A DNA stretch of 64,000 nt from an uncultured Bradyrhizobium sp. (GTDB lineage Bacteria; Pseudomonadota; Alphaproteobacteria; Rhizobiales; Xanthobacteraceae): positions 1-64,000 of the forward strand of contig NZ_CANSMR010000009.1 in the NCBI RefSeq assembly GCF_947648125.1, given 5' to 3'. Below the pieces are notes generated by a model. It worked only from the letters and a program-made list of their open reading frames with translations, was not told where the DNA came from and did not search any database. Each line of letters opens with the position of its first letter. The stretch's first letter is position 1. Both the position numbers and the translations under genes were made by a program. Shown piece by piece: positions 43,746 through 52,449 of the stretch.

Positions 43746-44741
43746 TCATGCCGGAACGGCGGCGGCAGGGCTGTTGACGGCGTGGCAGGCGACGCCGTCG
43801 ATCAGTTCCGGCGCCTTCTCGCGGCAGAGATCGAAGGCGAGGGGACAGCGCGGGTTGAACGCGCAGCCGCGCGGCGGATCGATCGGGTTGGGAATTTCGC
43901 CCTTGACCGGGATGCGCTGGCGGCCGGACATCGCAAGGTCCGGAACCGCGCCGAGCAGCATCTTGGTGTAGGGCATCCGCGGATTCTCGAACAGCTTCCG
44001 GCCCTCGGCGATCTCGACGATGCGGCCGAGATACATCACGCCGATCCGGCTCGCCATGTGGCGGACAACCGCGAGATTGTGGCCGATGAAGAGATAGGTC
44101 AGGCCGAACTTGTCCTGCAGATCGCGCATCAGATTGAGGATCTGCGCCTGGACCGAGACGTCGAGCGCCGAGGTCGGCTCGTCGCAGACGATGAACTCGG
44201 CTTCGGACGCCAGTGCGCGGGCGATCGCGATGCGCTGGCGCTGCCCGCCGGAAAATTCGTGCGGGAACTTTTGGCCGTCGTCGGGGTGCAGGCCGACCAG
44301 CGAGAGCAATTCACCGACCCGGGCCTTGATGTCGCGTTCGCCCTGGATCAGGTCGAAGGCGCGGATCGGCTCGGCCACGATGGCAGCGACCCGGTAGCGC
44401 GGATTGAGGCTGGCATAGGGGTCCTGGAAAATCATCTGGATGCGCCGGCGTAGCCGGCGGCGCGCCTGGCCCTGCCGCGGATCGGTCATCGAGACGCCGT
44501 CGATGACGACTTCGCCCGAACTCGGCGGCAGCAGGCCCACGACCATGCGCGCAACCGTGGTCTTGCCGGAGCCGGATTCGCCGACCAGCGCAAACGTCTC
44601 GCCGCGCTTGATGTCGAAGCTGACGCCGTCGACGGCTTTCAGGTATTCGAGATGGCCGCCCTCGATCACGCGATTGAGCCACGGTTTCGAGACGTCGAAG
44701 ACGCGGCGCAGGTTCCTGACCTCGATCAATGTCCCGCTCAT
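43746..44741 (-). CDS. Peptide ABC transporter ATP-binding protein (OppF type)
   Basis: 331-residue ATPase with Walker A GESGSGKTT, signature [14 protein letters not shown], Walker B FIVCDEPTSALD and a C-terminal CAFNPRCPLAFDLC segment. ATG 44741 overlaps the preceding ATPase stop (ATGA). Last gene of the second importer. Confidence 0.9.
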   Translation of the reverse strand: MSGTLIEVRNLRRVFDVSKPWLNRVIEGGHLEYLKAVDGVSFDIKRGETFALVGESGSGKTTVARMVVGLLPPSSGEVVIDGVSMTDPRQGQARRRLRRRIQMIFQDPYASLNPRYRVAAIVAEPIRAFDLIQGERDIKARVGELLSLVGLHPDDGQKFPHEFSGGQRQRIAIARALASEAEFIVCDEPTSALDVSVQAQILNLMRDLQDKFGLTYLFIGHNLAVVRHMASRIGVMYLGRIVEIAEGRKLFENPRMPYTKMLLGAVPDLAMSGRQRIPVKGEIPNPIDPPRGCAFNPRCPLAFDLCREKAPELIDGVACHAVNSPAAAVPA

Positions 44742-45721
44742 GCCGCCGTCTCCTTCGCCGGCTCGAACAGATGGCAGGCGACGGATTGGCTGCCCTGCCG
44801 GATCGGCTCGGGGCGTTCGACGCGGCAGCGATCGAAGACAAATGCGCAGCGCGGATTGAACGGGCAGCCTTGCGGGATCGCCGACAGCCGCGGCATCGAG
44901 CCCGGGATCTGCACCAGGCGCTTGTCCTCGCCGGCGAGCGTCGGGATGGCGCCCATCAACCCCCTGGCGTAGGGATGCAGCGGATTGCGTACCACTTCCT
45001 GCACCGGGCCGATCTCGGCGATGCGGCCGGAATACATCACCGCGACGCGGTCGCAGGTCTCGGCGATCACGCCCATGTCATGGGTCACCAGCATCACGGC
45101 GGTGCCGTGGTCGCGGCCGAGCCGCTTGATCAGCGCGATGATCTGCGCCTGCACCGAGACGTCGAGCGCGGTGGTCGGCTCGTCGGCGATGATCAGCTCG
45201 GGCTCGGCGCAGATCGCAAGCGCAATGACGACGCGCTGGCGCATGCCGCCGGAGAATTCATGCGGGTAGCCGTCGATGCGCTTCTCCGGCGCGGGGATGC
45301 CGACCTCGGCCAGAAGATCGATGGCGCGCCGGCGCGCGGCGCTTTCGCTCAGATTGGTGTGGGTACGAATGGTCTCGATGATCTGGTCGCCGATCCGGTA
45401 GAGCGGATTGAGGCTGGTCAGCGGATCCTGGAAGATCATGCCGATCCGCTTGCCCCTGACGCGGCGGATTTCTTCGGGCGGAAGATGGTCGATCCGGGTG
45501 CCCGACAGCTCGATCTCACCGCCACAGATGCGGCCGGGCGGATCAATCAGCCCGATTACTGCGAGGCCGGTGACCGATTTGCCGGCGCCGGACTCGCCGA
45601 CCACGCCGAGCACCTCGCCCTTGGCGATGTCGAACGACACGCCGTTGATGGCGCGCAACGTCGCGCGGCGGGTGACGAATTCCACCTCGAGATTACGCAC
45701 GGAAAGAACAGGCTGGGTCAT
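44738..45721 (-). CDS. Peptide ABC transporter ATP-binding protein (OppD type)
   Basis: 327-residue ATPase with Walker A GESGAGKSV, the FSGGMRQRVVIAL signature, Walker B LIIADEPTTALD and the CPFNPRCAFVFDRC cysteine segment. ATG 45721 overlaps the stop of the frameshifted permease gene by ATGA, so translation here may depend on ribosomes finishing the permease frame; the longer open frame upstream is an alternate frame of the permease. Confidence 0.9.
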   Translation of the reverse strand: MTQPVLSVRNLEVEFVTRRATLRAINGVSFDIAKGEVLGVVGESGAGKSVTGLAVIGLIDPPGRICGGEIELSGTRIDHLPPEEIRRVRGKRIGMIFQDPLTSLNPLYRIGDQIIETIRTHTNLSESAARRRAIDLLAEVGIPAPEKRIDGYPHEFSGGMRQRVVIALAICAEPELIIADEPTTALDVSVQAQIIALIKRLGRDHGTAVMLVTHDMGVIAETCDRVAVMYSGRIAEIGPVQEVVRNPLHPYARGLMGAIPTLAGEDKRLVQIPGSMPRLSAIPQGCPFNPRCAFVFDRCRVERPEPIRQGSQSVACHLFEPAKETAA

Positions 45722-46679
45722 CGGAGCTTTGGGTTGAGCGCGTCGCGCAGCCAGTCGCCGAGCAGGTTGATGGAGAGGATCAGGCCGGCAAGGGCAATGC
45801 CCGGGAAGGCGACGATCCACCATTCGCCGGCGAACAGATAGTTGTTGCCGATCCGGATCAGGGTGCCCAGCGAGGGCATGGTGTCGGGCATGCCGGCGCC
45901 GAGGAACGACAGCGTCGCCTCGGTAATGATCGCGAGCGCGAGGTTGATGGTGGCGATGACGAGGATCGGGCCCATCGTGTTCGGCAGCACGTGCCGCAGC
46001 ATGATCGTCGGTGCCGGCAGGCCGATCAACTGCGCCGCCGCCACATAATCCTTGTTCTTCTCGACCATCACCGAGCCGCGCACGGTGCGGGCATATTGCA
46101 CCCAGAAACTGAGGCCGATCGCGATGATCAGCACGCCGAGCGTGCTCATCTCGTCGAGCCGGTTGCCGAGCAGTGATTTGGCGACGCCGTTGACCAGGAG
46201 CGCGATCAGGATCGCCGGGAAGGTGAGCTGGACGTCGGCGATCCGCATGATCACGCTGTCGACCACGCCGCCGAAATAACCGGCAACCAGCCCGAGGGCG
46301 ATCCCGAGCGCGCCGGCGAACACCACGCCGGCAACGCCGACCGCAAGCGAGATGCGCAGGCCGTAGAGGATCGCCGAGAGCACGTCGCGGCCCTGCTCGT
46401 CGGTGCCGAGCAGGAACGGGCTCTGGCCGTCGGCGGTCCACAGCGGCGCGATCCGCGAGTTGATCAGCTGCAGCTGCGCCGGATCGAACGGGTTCTGCAC
46501 CGCAAGCCATGACGCAGAATCGCCAGCGCAAAGAACAACAGCGTGATCACGGCAGCGACCATCGTCAGCCTGGAACGGCGGAACGAATAGAGGATGTCGC
46601 TGTCGAGCGCGCGCCTGAACCAGCCGGCCGGTGCCTGCGGGTGATTGTCGGAGCGATGGGGGACGACGGCGTCGGACAT
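45718..46679 (-). pseudogene. Peptide ABC transporter permease (DppC/OppC type), single-base frameshift
   Basis: The gene is split over two frames. From ATG 46679 (MSDAVVPHRSDN, with AGGGG upstream) the N-terminal region and first membrane helix (VAAVITLLFFALAIL) read to the CTG at 46515-46517. The rest of the permease (WLAVQNPFDPAQL, FLLGTDEQGRDVL, the AAQLIGLPAPTIMLRHVLP loop) continues in the other frame to the stop at 45718. Adding one G at about 46515 restores FALAILASWLAVQNP without gaps. A true mutation would inactivate the second importer; a sequencing error or slippage would not. All sister genes are intact. Confidence 0.85.
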
Positions 46680-46690
46680 CGGTCAGCCCC

Positions 46691-47671
46691 TCACGCCGCG
46701 CGGCCGACGGTCGACCGCAAGCGCGGATCGACCACGGTGTAGAGGATGTCGACCACGAGATTGATGGTGACGAAGATCAGCGAGACCATCAACAGATACG
46801 CGGCCATGATCGGGATATCGACGTTTTGCACGGCCTGCACGAACAGAAGTCCCATGCCCGGCCATTGGAACACGGTTTCGGTGATGATCGAGAAGGCAAT
46901 AACCGAGCCAAACTGCAGGCCGGCGACGGTGATCACCGGAACCAGGGTGTTCTTCAGCGCATGGCCGAAATGGATCGCGCGCGTGGTCAGCCCGCGGGCG
47001 CGGGCGAAGCGGATATAGTCGGTCCGCAACACCTCCAGCATTTCGGCGCGCACCAGCCGCATGATCAGGGTCATCTGGAACAGTCCGAGCGTGATCGCCG
47101 GCATGATCAGCGCCTTCAGGCCGGAGACGGTGAGCAGCCCGGTGCTCCACCAGCCGAGCTTGACCACCTCGCCGCGGCCGAAGGAGGGCAGCCAGCCCAA
47201 GGTCACCGCGAACAGATAGATCAGGAGGATGCCGATCAGGAAGGTCGGCAGCGAAATGCCGATCAGCGATACCGCCTGGAATAACTTGGCGAGCACGGTG
47301 TCGCGGCGCAGCGCCGAATAGACCCCCATCAGGATGCCGGCGATCATGGCGAACAGCGTGGCGCAGATCGCAAGCTCCAGCGTCGCCGGCAGCCGTTCCG
47401 CCAGCAGCGAAGAGACCGGCAGGCGGAACTGGTAGGACACGCCGAACTTGAACTGCAGCGCATTGATGAAGTAGCGGCCGAACTGCACCAGCACGGGATC
47501 GTCAAGGCCGAGCGACTGCCGGATTTCCGCGCGTTGCGCGGCCGAGGTGTCGATCGAGACGATCTGGTTGACCGGATCGCCGGCGAAGCGGAACATCGCG
47601 AACGCGATGATGCCCACGGCGAGCATCACGCCGATCGCCTGCAGGAAGCGGCGAAGAGTGAAAGCGAGCAT
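46691..47671 (-). CDS. Peptide ABC transporter permease (DppB/OppB type)
   Basis: 326-residue inner-membrane subunit starting MLAFTLRRFLQAIGVMLAVG. About six membrane segments; the EAA loop is FARARGLTTRAIHFGHALKN near residue 215. It lies between the binding-protein gene (105 bp upstream, with a hairpin in the gap) and the frameshifted OppC-type permease (11 bp downstream). Confidence 0.9.
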   Translation of the reverse strand: MLAFTLRRFLQAIGVMLAVGIIAFAMFRFAGDPVNQIVSIDTSAAQRAEIRQSLGLDDPVLVQFGRYFINALQFKFGVSYQFRLPVSSLLAERLPATLELAICATLFAMIAGILMGVYSALRRDTVLAKLFQAVSLIGISLPTFLIGILLIYLFAVTLGWLPSFGRGEVVKLGWWSTGLLTVSGLKALIMPAITLGLFQMTLIMRLVRAEMLEVLRTDYIRFARARGLTTRAIHFGHALKNTLVPVITVAGLQFGSVIAFSIITETVFQWPGMGLLFVQAVQNVDIPIMAAYLLMVSLIFVTINLVVDILYTVVDPRLRSTVGRAA

Positions 47672-47732
47672 CTCTACCTTTCACTGCTTTTGACATCCGG
47701 CGCGCGCGGCTTTGCGCGGCCGAAAACCGAGA

Positions 47733-47760
47733 GGTCCCGGAAGCCTGCGCTTCCGGGACC
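47733..47760 (-). repeat. Stem-loop between binding-protein and permease genes
   Basis: Perfect 12-bp arms (GGTCCCGGAAGC and its inverse) enclose a CTGC loop. It lies 17 bp after the binding-protein stop in the transcribed direction. Its GTCCCGG core relates it to the REP-like hairpins at 81 and 11451. No T-run follows; stabilising the binding-protein mRNA is the likeliest effect. Confidence 0.65.
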
Positions 47761-47776
47761 CAATTCGCTGCAACCA

Positions 47777-49375
47777 CTATTCACCTTGCTTGGTCGCCCA
47801 GTAGAGCAGCACCTGGTTGTCCGCGCGCTGGGTCAGTTTGACCTTCTTCGACACGCCCCACACCAGCGGTTGCTGATGCAGCGGAATGTAGCCGTAATCC
47901 TTGATGACGATCTCGTAGGCTTGCTTGATCAACTGGTCGCGCTTGGCCGTGTCGCTCTCGACCAGGACCTTGTCGGTGAGCGCGTCGACTTCCTTGTTGC
48001 AATAGCCGCCGAGATTGGCCTCGCCCCGGGTCGAATCCTTCGGGTCGTCGCGGCAGCCGAGGATGTCGTGCAGCACGTTGTGCGAGTCGGAAGTCGCGGG
48101 CGTCCAGCCGAGCATGAAGAACGAGGTCTGGTAACCGCCGGGCTTTAGCACCTTGCCGAAATACTGCGCCTTCGGTTGCGCCAGCAGGTTCACCTTGACG
48201 CCGATGCGGGCCAGCATGCCGACCACGGCCTGGCAGATTGCGGCGTCGTTGACGTAGCGGTCGTTCGGGCAATCCATCGTGACTTCGAAGCCGTTCGGAT
48301 AGCCGGCCTCGGCCAGCAGCTTCCTGGCGCCATCGGGATCGAGCTTCGGCCGGGTGAACTCCTTCGACAGCGGATAGAGCTCGGGCGCGATCATCAGGGT
48401 CGAGGGCGTCGACATGCCGCGCATGACGCGGGTCTTGATCAGGTCGACGTCGATCGTCTTGTAGAAGGCTTCGCGGACCTTGATGTCCTTGAACGGATTC
48501 TTGCCCTTGACGTTGGAATACAGCAGCTCGTCGCGCGCCATATCCATGCCGATGAAGATGGTGCGGATCTCCGGCGCGGTCATGACGGTGGCGACGCCGC
48601 TGGAATTGACGCGCTGGATGTCCTGCAGCGGAACCGGTTCGATGACATCGACCTCGCCCGAGAGCAGCGCGGCAACACGGGTGGCGTCGGAGCCGATCGG
48701 GGTAAAGATGATCTCCTTGAGATTATGCTCGGGCTTGCGCCAATAGCCCGGAAACGCCTTGAACACGGTCTTCACGCCGGGCTGATGGCTCTCGATCGTG
48801 AAGGGGCCGGTGCCGTTCTCGTGCAGCGCCGCGTAGCTCGGCGTGGTCGCGGAGGCCGGCGTCGGTGCAACCGAGTTGTTCTCCTCGCACCACTTCTTGT
48901 CCATGATGTACCAGCTATCCCATTGCGAGGTCAGGATGGGATTGGGCGAGTCCAGCGTCACGTCGACCGTGTAATCGTCGACCTTGGTGAATTTGGCGTC
49001 GGCCGGGACGTTGCTGAGGAAGTTGGAGCCCTTGGCGCGGACGCGATCGGCGGAGAACAGCACGTCGTCGGCGGTGAAGGGGTCGCCGTTGTGGAATTTC
49101 ACGCCCTTTCGCAGATGGAAGCGCCATTTGGTCGGGCTCACGGTCTCCCAGCTTTCCGCCAGTGCCGGGATGATCTTGAGGTCCTTGTCGCGCGCGGTGA
49201 GGCCTTCGTAGACGTGCGCGTGGTGCGCGATCGTCGTGGTTTCCTTCAGGGTGTACGGATCCAGCGACTTCAGCTCGCCCTGATTGGCATATTTCAGCGT
49301 CTGGGCCGATGCCGGCAAGGCAAAGGCAACCAGCGCGACGGCAGTCGCCGCAAACAAACTCCAACGTACCGACAT
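47777..49375 (-). CDS. Peptide ABC transporter substrate-binding protein (SBP family 5), second importer
   Basis: 532-residue periplasmic receptor. The signal peptide MSVRWSLFAATAVALVAFA is cut near ASAQ; then TLKYANQGELKSLDPYTLKE and the VKFHNGDPFTADDVLFS family hallmark follow. Four to five cysteines (WCEENN, MDCPND, ICQAV, LGCRDD, YCNKE) are unusual for the family and could form disulfides. ATG 49375 was chosen; the upstream frame covers the intergenic region. First gene of the long minus-strand run, with its promoter expected in 49376-49774. Confidence 0.9.
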   Translation of the reverse strand: MSVRWSLFAATAVALVAFALPASAQTLKYANQGELKSLDPYTLKETTTIAHHAHVYEGLTARDKDLKIIPALAESWETVSPTKWRFHLRKGVKFHNGDPFTADDVLFSADRVRAKGSNFLSNVPADAKFTKVDDYTVDVTLDSPNPILTSQWDSWYIMDKKWCEENNSVAPTPASATTPSYAALHENGTGPFTIESHQPGVKTVFKAFPGYWRKPEHNLKEIIFTPIGSDATRVAALLSGEVDVIEPVPLQDIQRVNSSGVATVMTAPEIRTIFIGMDMARDELLYSNVKGKNPFKDIKVREAFYKTIDVDLIKTRVMRGMSTPSTLMIAPELYPLSKEFTRPKLDPDGARKLLAEAGYPNGFEVTMDCPNDRYVNDAAICQAVVGMLARIGVKVNLLAQPKAQYFGKVLKPGGYQTSFFMLGWTPATSDSHNVLHDILGCRDDPKDSTRGEANLGGYCNKEVDALTDKVLVESDTAKRDQLIKQAYEIVIKDYGYIPLHQQPLVWGVSKKVKLTQRADNQVLLYWATKQGE

Positions 49376-49622
49376 GTGATCCCGCGTCCCCGTTTTTGTC
49401 CGCCGGCTGCTTTGTCCGGCTGGTATTATTGATGCATGTTGCCAGAGTTTACCGGCCGCGCAAGCGCGATTTCCCAAAGGGTTAATCGGTTCGCGCGGGT
49501 GCAGCGCAATGAATGCGATATGAGAGTAGGGGCCTGGTGCGGGCGCGTGACATTCGACTTTCGGAGTGCCGCTTGCCGGTCGCCGGAATGATCGCCGCCG
49601 AGCCCGGCTGATGCCGGCCGCT

Positions 49623-49635
49623 CCAAACGGTTTGG
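49623..49635. promoter_or_regulatory. Putative operator, first of twin palindromes
   Basis: CCAAACGGTTTGG is a perfect palindrome around a central G, flanked by T and A that extend the symmetry to 15 bp. Centre-to-centre distance to the second copy is 23 bp. Confidence 0.6.
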
Positions 49636-49645
49636 AGCCGTCGTT

Positions 49646-49658
49646 CCAAACGGTTTGG
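49646..49658. promoter_or_regulatory. Putative operator, second of twin palindromes
   Basis: Identical CCAAACGGTTTGG, immediately followed by TTGACC. About 117 bp before the DUF6489 gene. A TetR- or LacI-type regulator would suit this symmetry; none is encoded next to it. Confidence 0.6.
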
Positions 49659-49774
49659 TTGACCATAACGGATGATTGAGGCCGACTGTACATCGGGGCA
49701 GGTACGGCTCGCTTGCGTGACCGACCCCGTCCCGGCGATACTGAGGCGGGCCAGGCGCATTTGAGGAGGCGGAT

Positions 49775-50029
49775 ATGAAGGTCAACGTCGAGATAGATTG
49801 TACGCCCCTTGAAGCGCGGCAGTTCTTCGGCCTGCCGGACGTGGCACCGATGCAGAACGCGGTGATGGACAGGCTGCAGCAGCAGATGCTGTCGAACATC
49901 GAGAAGGTTTCGCCGGAAGCGTTGATGCAAAGCTGGTTCACCTTCGATCCCAAGCTCGCCGAGCGCTTCCAGGACATGTTCGTGACGATGGCCGGCCTCG
50001 GCGGCATGGGCAAGAAGGACAAGAAATAG
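49775..50029 (+). CDS. DUF6489 family small protein
   Basis: 84-residue soluble protein of unknown role. The opening MKVNVEIDCTPLEARQFFGL followed by PDV matches the DUF6489 pattern as I remember it; the rest is helical and ends in a Gly/Lys-rich tail (GMGKKDKK). TGAGGAGGC upstream of ATG 49775 is a strong ribosome site. Its stop overlaps the GTG of the next gene by one base, so it heads the lipid-related operon. It might be an accessory or membrane-surface factor; nothing in the sequence proves this. Confidence 0.78.
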   Translation: MKVNVEIDCTPLEARQFFGLPDVAPMQNAVMDRLQQQMLSNIEKVSPEALMQSWFTFDPKLAERFQDMFVTMAGLGGMGKKDKK

Positions 50030-50829
50030 TGGCGGCCGCGAAAGGGAGCGTTGATGCGACCGAACGCCGATTGCGCCCACCCAGCCTGTTTCTGATGCTG
50101 GCCGAAGCGCGGGGCGTGCTCGAGCTGAATTCGAGCCTGCTGCTGTCGCCGCTGCTGATGCAGGCGCCGAAGGGCGACGGCCATCCGGTGCTGGCGCTGC
50201 CCGGCTTCCTCGCCAGCGACCTGTCGATGGCGCCGATGCGGCGCTATCTGAAGGAGCTGGGCTATGACGCCTACGCCTGGAACATGGGCCGAAATTTCGG
50301 CGGGATCTCCAGCAGGCGGGCTGCGCTGCGCGACCTGCTGAAGCGGGTCCATGAGGCGTCGGGACGCAAGGTCTCGATCATCGGCTGGAGCCTCGGCGGC
50401 GTCTATGCGCGCGACCTGGCGTCGCAGATGCCGGAGCTGGTGCGCTCCATCATCACGCTGGGCAGCCCGTTCGCCGACGACATCCGCGCCACCAACGCGA
50501 CCCGGCTGTACGAGCTGCTGTCCGGCGAGGGGGTGGACGATATCCCCGAGATTCGCGCGGCGATCGCCGGCGACATGCCGGTGCCGGCAACCTCGATCTA
50601 TTCCCGCACCGACGGCATCGTGAACTGGCGGACCTCGCGGGTGCGGCCGTCGGCGACCGCCGAGAACATCGAGGTGCATTTCGCCAGCCATCTCGGCCTC
50701 GGCGTCAACCCCGCGGCGCTGTGGGCGATCGCGGACCGGCTGGCGCAGCCCGAAGGGGAGTTCCGGCATTTTGACCGCTCGGGCCCCTTTGCCATTGCCT
50801 ATGGACCGGCAGAACAGGCACTATCCTAA
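50029..50829 (+). CDS. Alpha/beta hydrolase (lipase/esterase-like)
   Basis: 266-residue cytoplasmic alpha/beta hydrolase. Nucleophile Ser121 sits in GWSLGG, Asp195 (SRTDGIV) and His221 (ASHLGLG) complete a plausible triad, and LPGFLASD near residue 57 gives the oxyanion side. The layout resembles triacylglycerol-lipase-like or PGAP1-like hydrolases. GTG 50029 is the start, overlapping the DUF6489 stop. Position before a WS/DGAT acyltransferase suggests hydrolysis of acyl esters. Confidence 0.83.
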   Translation: MAAAKGSVDATERRLRPPSLFLMLAEARGVLELNSSLLLSPLLMQAPKGDGHPVLALPGFLASDLSMAPMRRYLKELGYDAYAWNMGRNFGGISSRRAALRDLLKRVHEASGRKVSIIGWSLGGVYARDLASQMPELVRSIITLGSPFADDIRATNATRLYELLSGEGVDDIPEIRAAIAGDMPVPATSIYSRTDGIVNWRTSRVRPSATAENIEVHFASHLGLGVNPAALWAIADRLAQPEGEFRHFDRSGPFAIAYGPAEQALS

Positions 50830-50887
50830 CCGAACGACGAGAAGCGCCGCCAAGGCGCCCGCGTGAATTTGCTCTCGGGAGGAGATC

Positions 50888-52438
50888 ATGAGCGACGCCA
50901 AAAAGCTGTCCTCGCTGGACGCATCGTTTCTGTATCTGGAAACGCCGGAAATGCCGATGCATGTCGGCAGCATGGCGATCTTCCGGCTGCCCGACGGCTA
51001 CAAGGGTGACTTCTTCGAGGAGTTCAAGGCGATGATCGCCTCGCGGCTGCACGTCGCGCCGATCCTCAAGGCGCGGCTGCAGAAGGCGCCGCTCGACATC
51101 GATCACCCGTCCTGGGTCGAGGACGATCAGTTCGACATCGACCGCCACATCTTCCGCGCCAGCCTGCCCGCACCGCACGATCGCGCCACGCTGGAGCGTA
51201 TCGTCGGCTGGATGCATGCCAAGCTGTTGAACCGCGCCCGTCCGCTCTGGGAGTTCTACGTCTTCGAGGGCATGAAGGACAACGAGATCGGGCTCTATTC
51301 CAAGATGCACCACGCCTGCATCGACGGCGGCGCCGGCGCGGCGCTGACCAGCATGATCTACGACCTGACGCCGGTGCCGCGGCAGATCGATCCGCCGGGC
51401 GCCAAGAAGGTCGCGCAGGAGCCGCGTGACATCGCGGCCAATTTGATCGACGCCTATCAGCAGCTCTGGACCCAGCCGTTCGAAGCGGCGGCGGCCGCGC
51501 AAAAGAGCCTGGAGCTGCCGCGCTCCGGCAAGAGCGACCTCGGCTCGATCCTGTTCGACAATGCCATGTTCCAGATCGAGAGCGCGGTGAAGTTCGCCGG
51601 CTCGATGCCGACCGTGCTCAAGAGCCTGTCCGACGTCGTCGCCAAGGTCGCCGATCCGAGGTCGCGCGAGAGTCTGCAGGCGATGTCCTCGCCGCCGACC
51701 ATCCTCAACAAGGCGATCTCGTCGGAGCGCAGCTTTGCCGGCACCTCGATCTCGCTGTCGCGCGCCAAGGCGCTGGCGAAAGCATCGGGCGGCAAGCTCA
51801 ACGACGTCGTGCTGGCGCTCGCCTCGGGCGTGGTGCGGCGCTATCTGATCAGCCAGGGCGCGCTGCCGAACAAGTCGCTGACGGCCGGCGTGCCGATCTC
51901 GCTGCGCGAGGAAGGCAACGCCGAATCCAACAACCAGGTGTTCGGCATGATCTGCTCGATCGCGACCGACGTCGAGGATCCGAAGAAGCGGCTGGAAACC
52001 ATCATCGCGCAGTCCACCAAGTCCAAGGAGATGTCGCATCCGCTGCGCGCCCTGGTGCCGCAGGTTTCCAACATCTCGCTGCTCGGTGCGCCGATCCTGG
52101 TGCAGATCATGGCGCTGCTCTACAGCCGATCTGATCTGTCCAATGTGCTGCCGCCGGCGACCAACATCACGGTGTCGAACGTGCCGGGCCCGCGGCAGAC
52201 GCTGTACGCGGCCGGCGCGGAGCTGTTGCACATCTTCCCGGTCTCGATCTCGACCCACGGGATCGCGCTCAACATCACCGTGCAGAGCTATCGCGATCAG
52301 CTTGATTTCGGCTTCATCGTCGGCGCCAACATCATCCCCCATGTGCAGGTGATGTGCGGCATGCTGCCGCTCGAATTCGATGCACTCGAGGCGGCGTTCG
52401 CGCCCCCGCCTGCCGACATCAAAGGCGCGGCCGAATAG
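50888..52438 (+). CDS. Wax ester synthase/diacylglycerol acyltransferase (WS/DGAT family)
   Basis: 516-residue acyl-CoA-dependent O-acyltransferase that makes wax esters or triacylglycerol. The catalytic HHxxxDG motif is His141-His142...Asp146-Gly147 (MHHACIDGG). The opening LSSLDASFLYLETPEMPMHV and the later NVPGPR segment are typical of the family. GGGAGGAGATC precedes ATG 50888. The alpha/beta hydrolase upstream and epoxide hydrolase 11 bp downstream make a lipid-modifying operon. Alternative substrates such as other alcohols are possible, as family members are promiscuous. Confidence 0.9.
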   Translation: MSDAKKLSSLDASFLYLETPEMPMHVGSMAIFRLPDGYKGDFFEEFKAMIASRLHVAPILKARLQKAPLDIDHPSWVEDDQFDIDRHIFRASLPAPHDRATLERIVGWMHAKLLNRARPLWEFYVFEGMKDNEIGLYSKMHHACIDGGAGAALTSMIYDLTPVPRQIDPPGAKKVAQEPRDIAANLIDAYQQLWTQPFEAAAAAQKSLELPRSGKSDLGSILFDNAMFQIESAVKFAGSMPTVLKSLSDVVAKVADPRSRESLQAMSSPPTILNKAISSERSFAGTSISLSRAKALAKASGGKLNDVVLALASGVVRRYLISQGALPNKSLTAGVPISLREEGNAESNNQVFGMICSIATDVEDPKKRLETIIAQSTKSKEMSHPLRALVPQVSNISLLGAPILVQIMALLYSRSDLSNVLPPATNITVSNVPGPRQTLYAAGAELLHIFPVSISTHGIALNITVQSYRDQLDFGFIVGANIIPHVQVMCGMLPLEFDALEAAFAPPPADIKGAAE

Positions 52439-52449
52439 GAATCCTGTCA

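Larger units (their letters stand above)
49376..49774. other. Divergent promoter region (about 400 bp)
   Basis: No gene is visible. It separates the peptide-transport run (minus) from the DUF6489/hydrolase/WS-DGAT operon (plus). It contains two identical 13-bp palindromes (listed separately), a GGACAAA direct repeat near 49395-49415 close to the binding-protein start, and a TTGACC at 49659-49664 directly after the second palindrome. Confidence 0.5.

Noticed and set aside
45718-46500. Short permease starting at GTG 46500 as an intact gene
   Set aside because: It would lack the first membrane helix and N-terminal region, which are present just upstream in another frame; a single-base deletion explains both parts.
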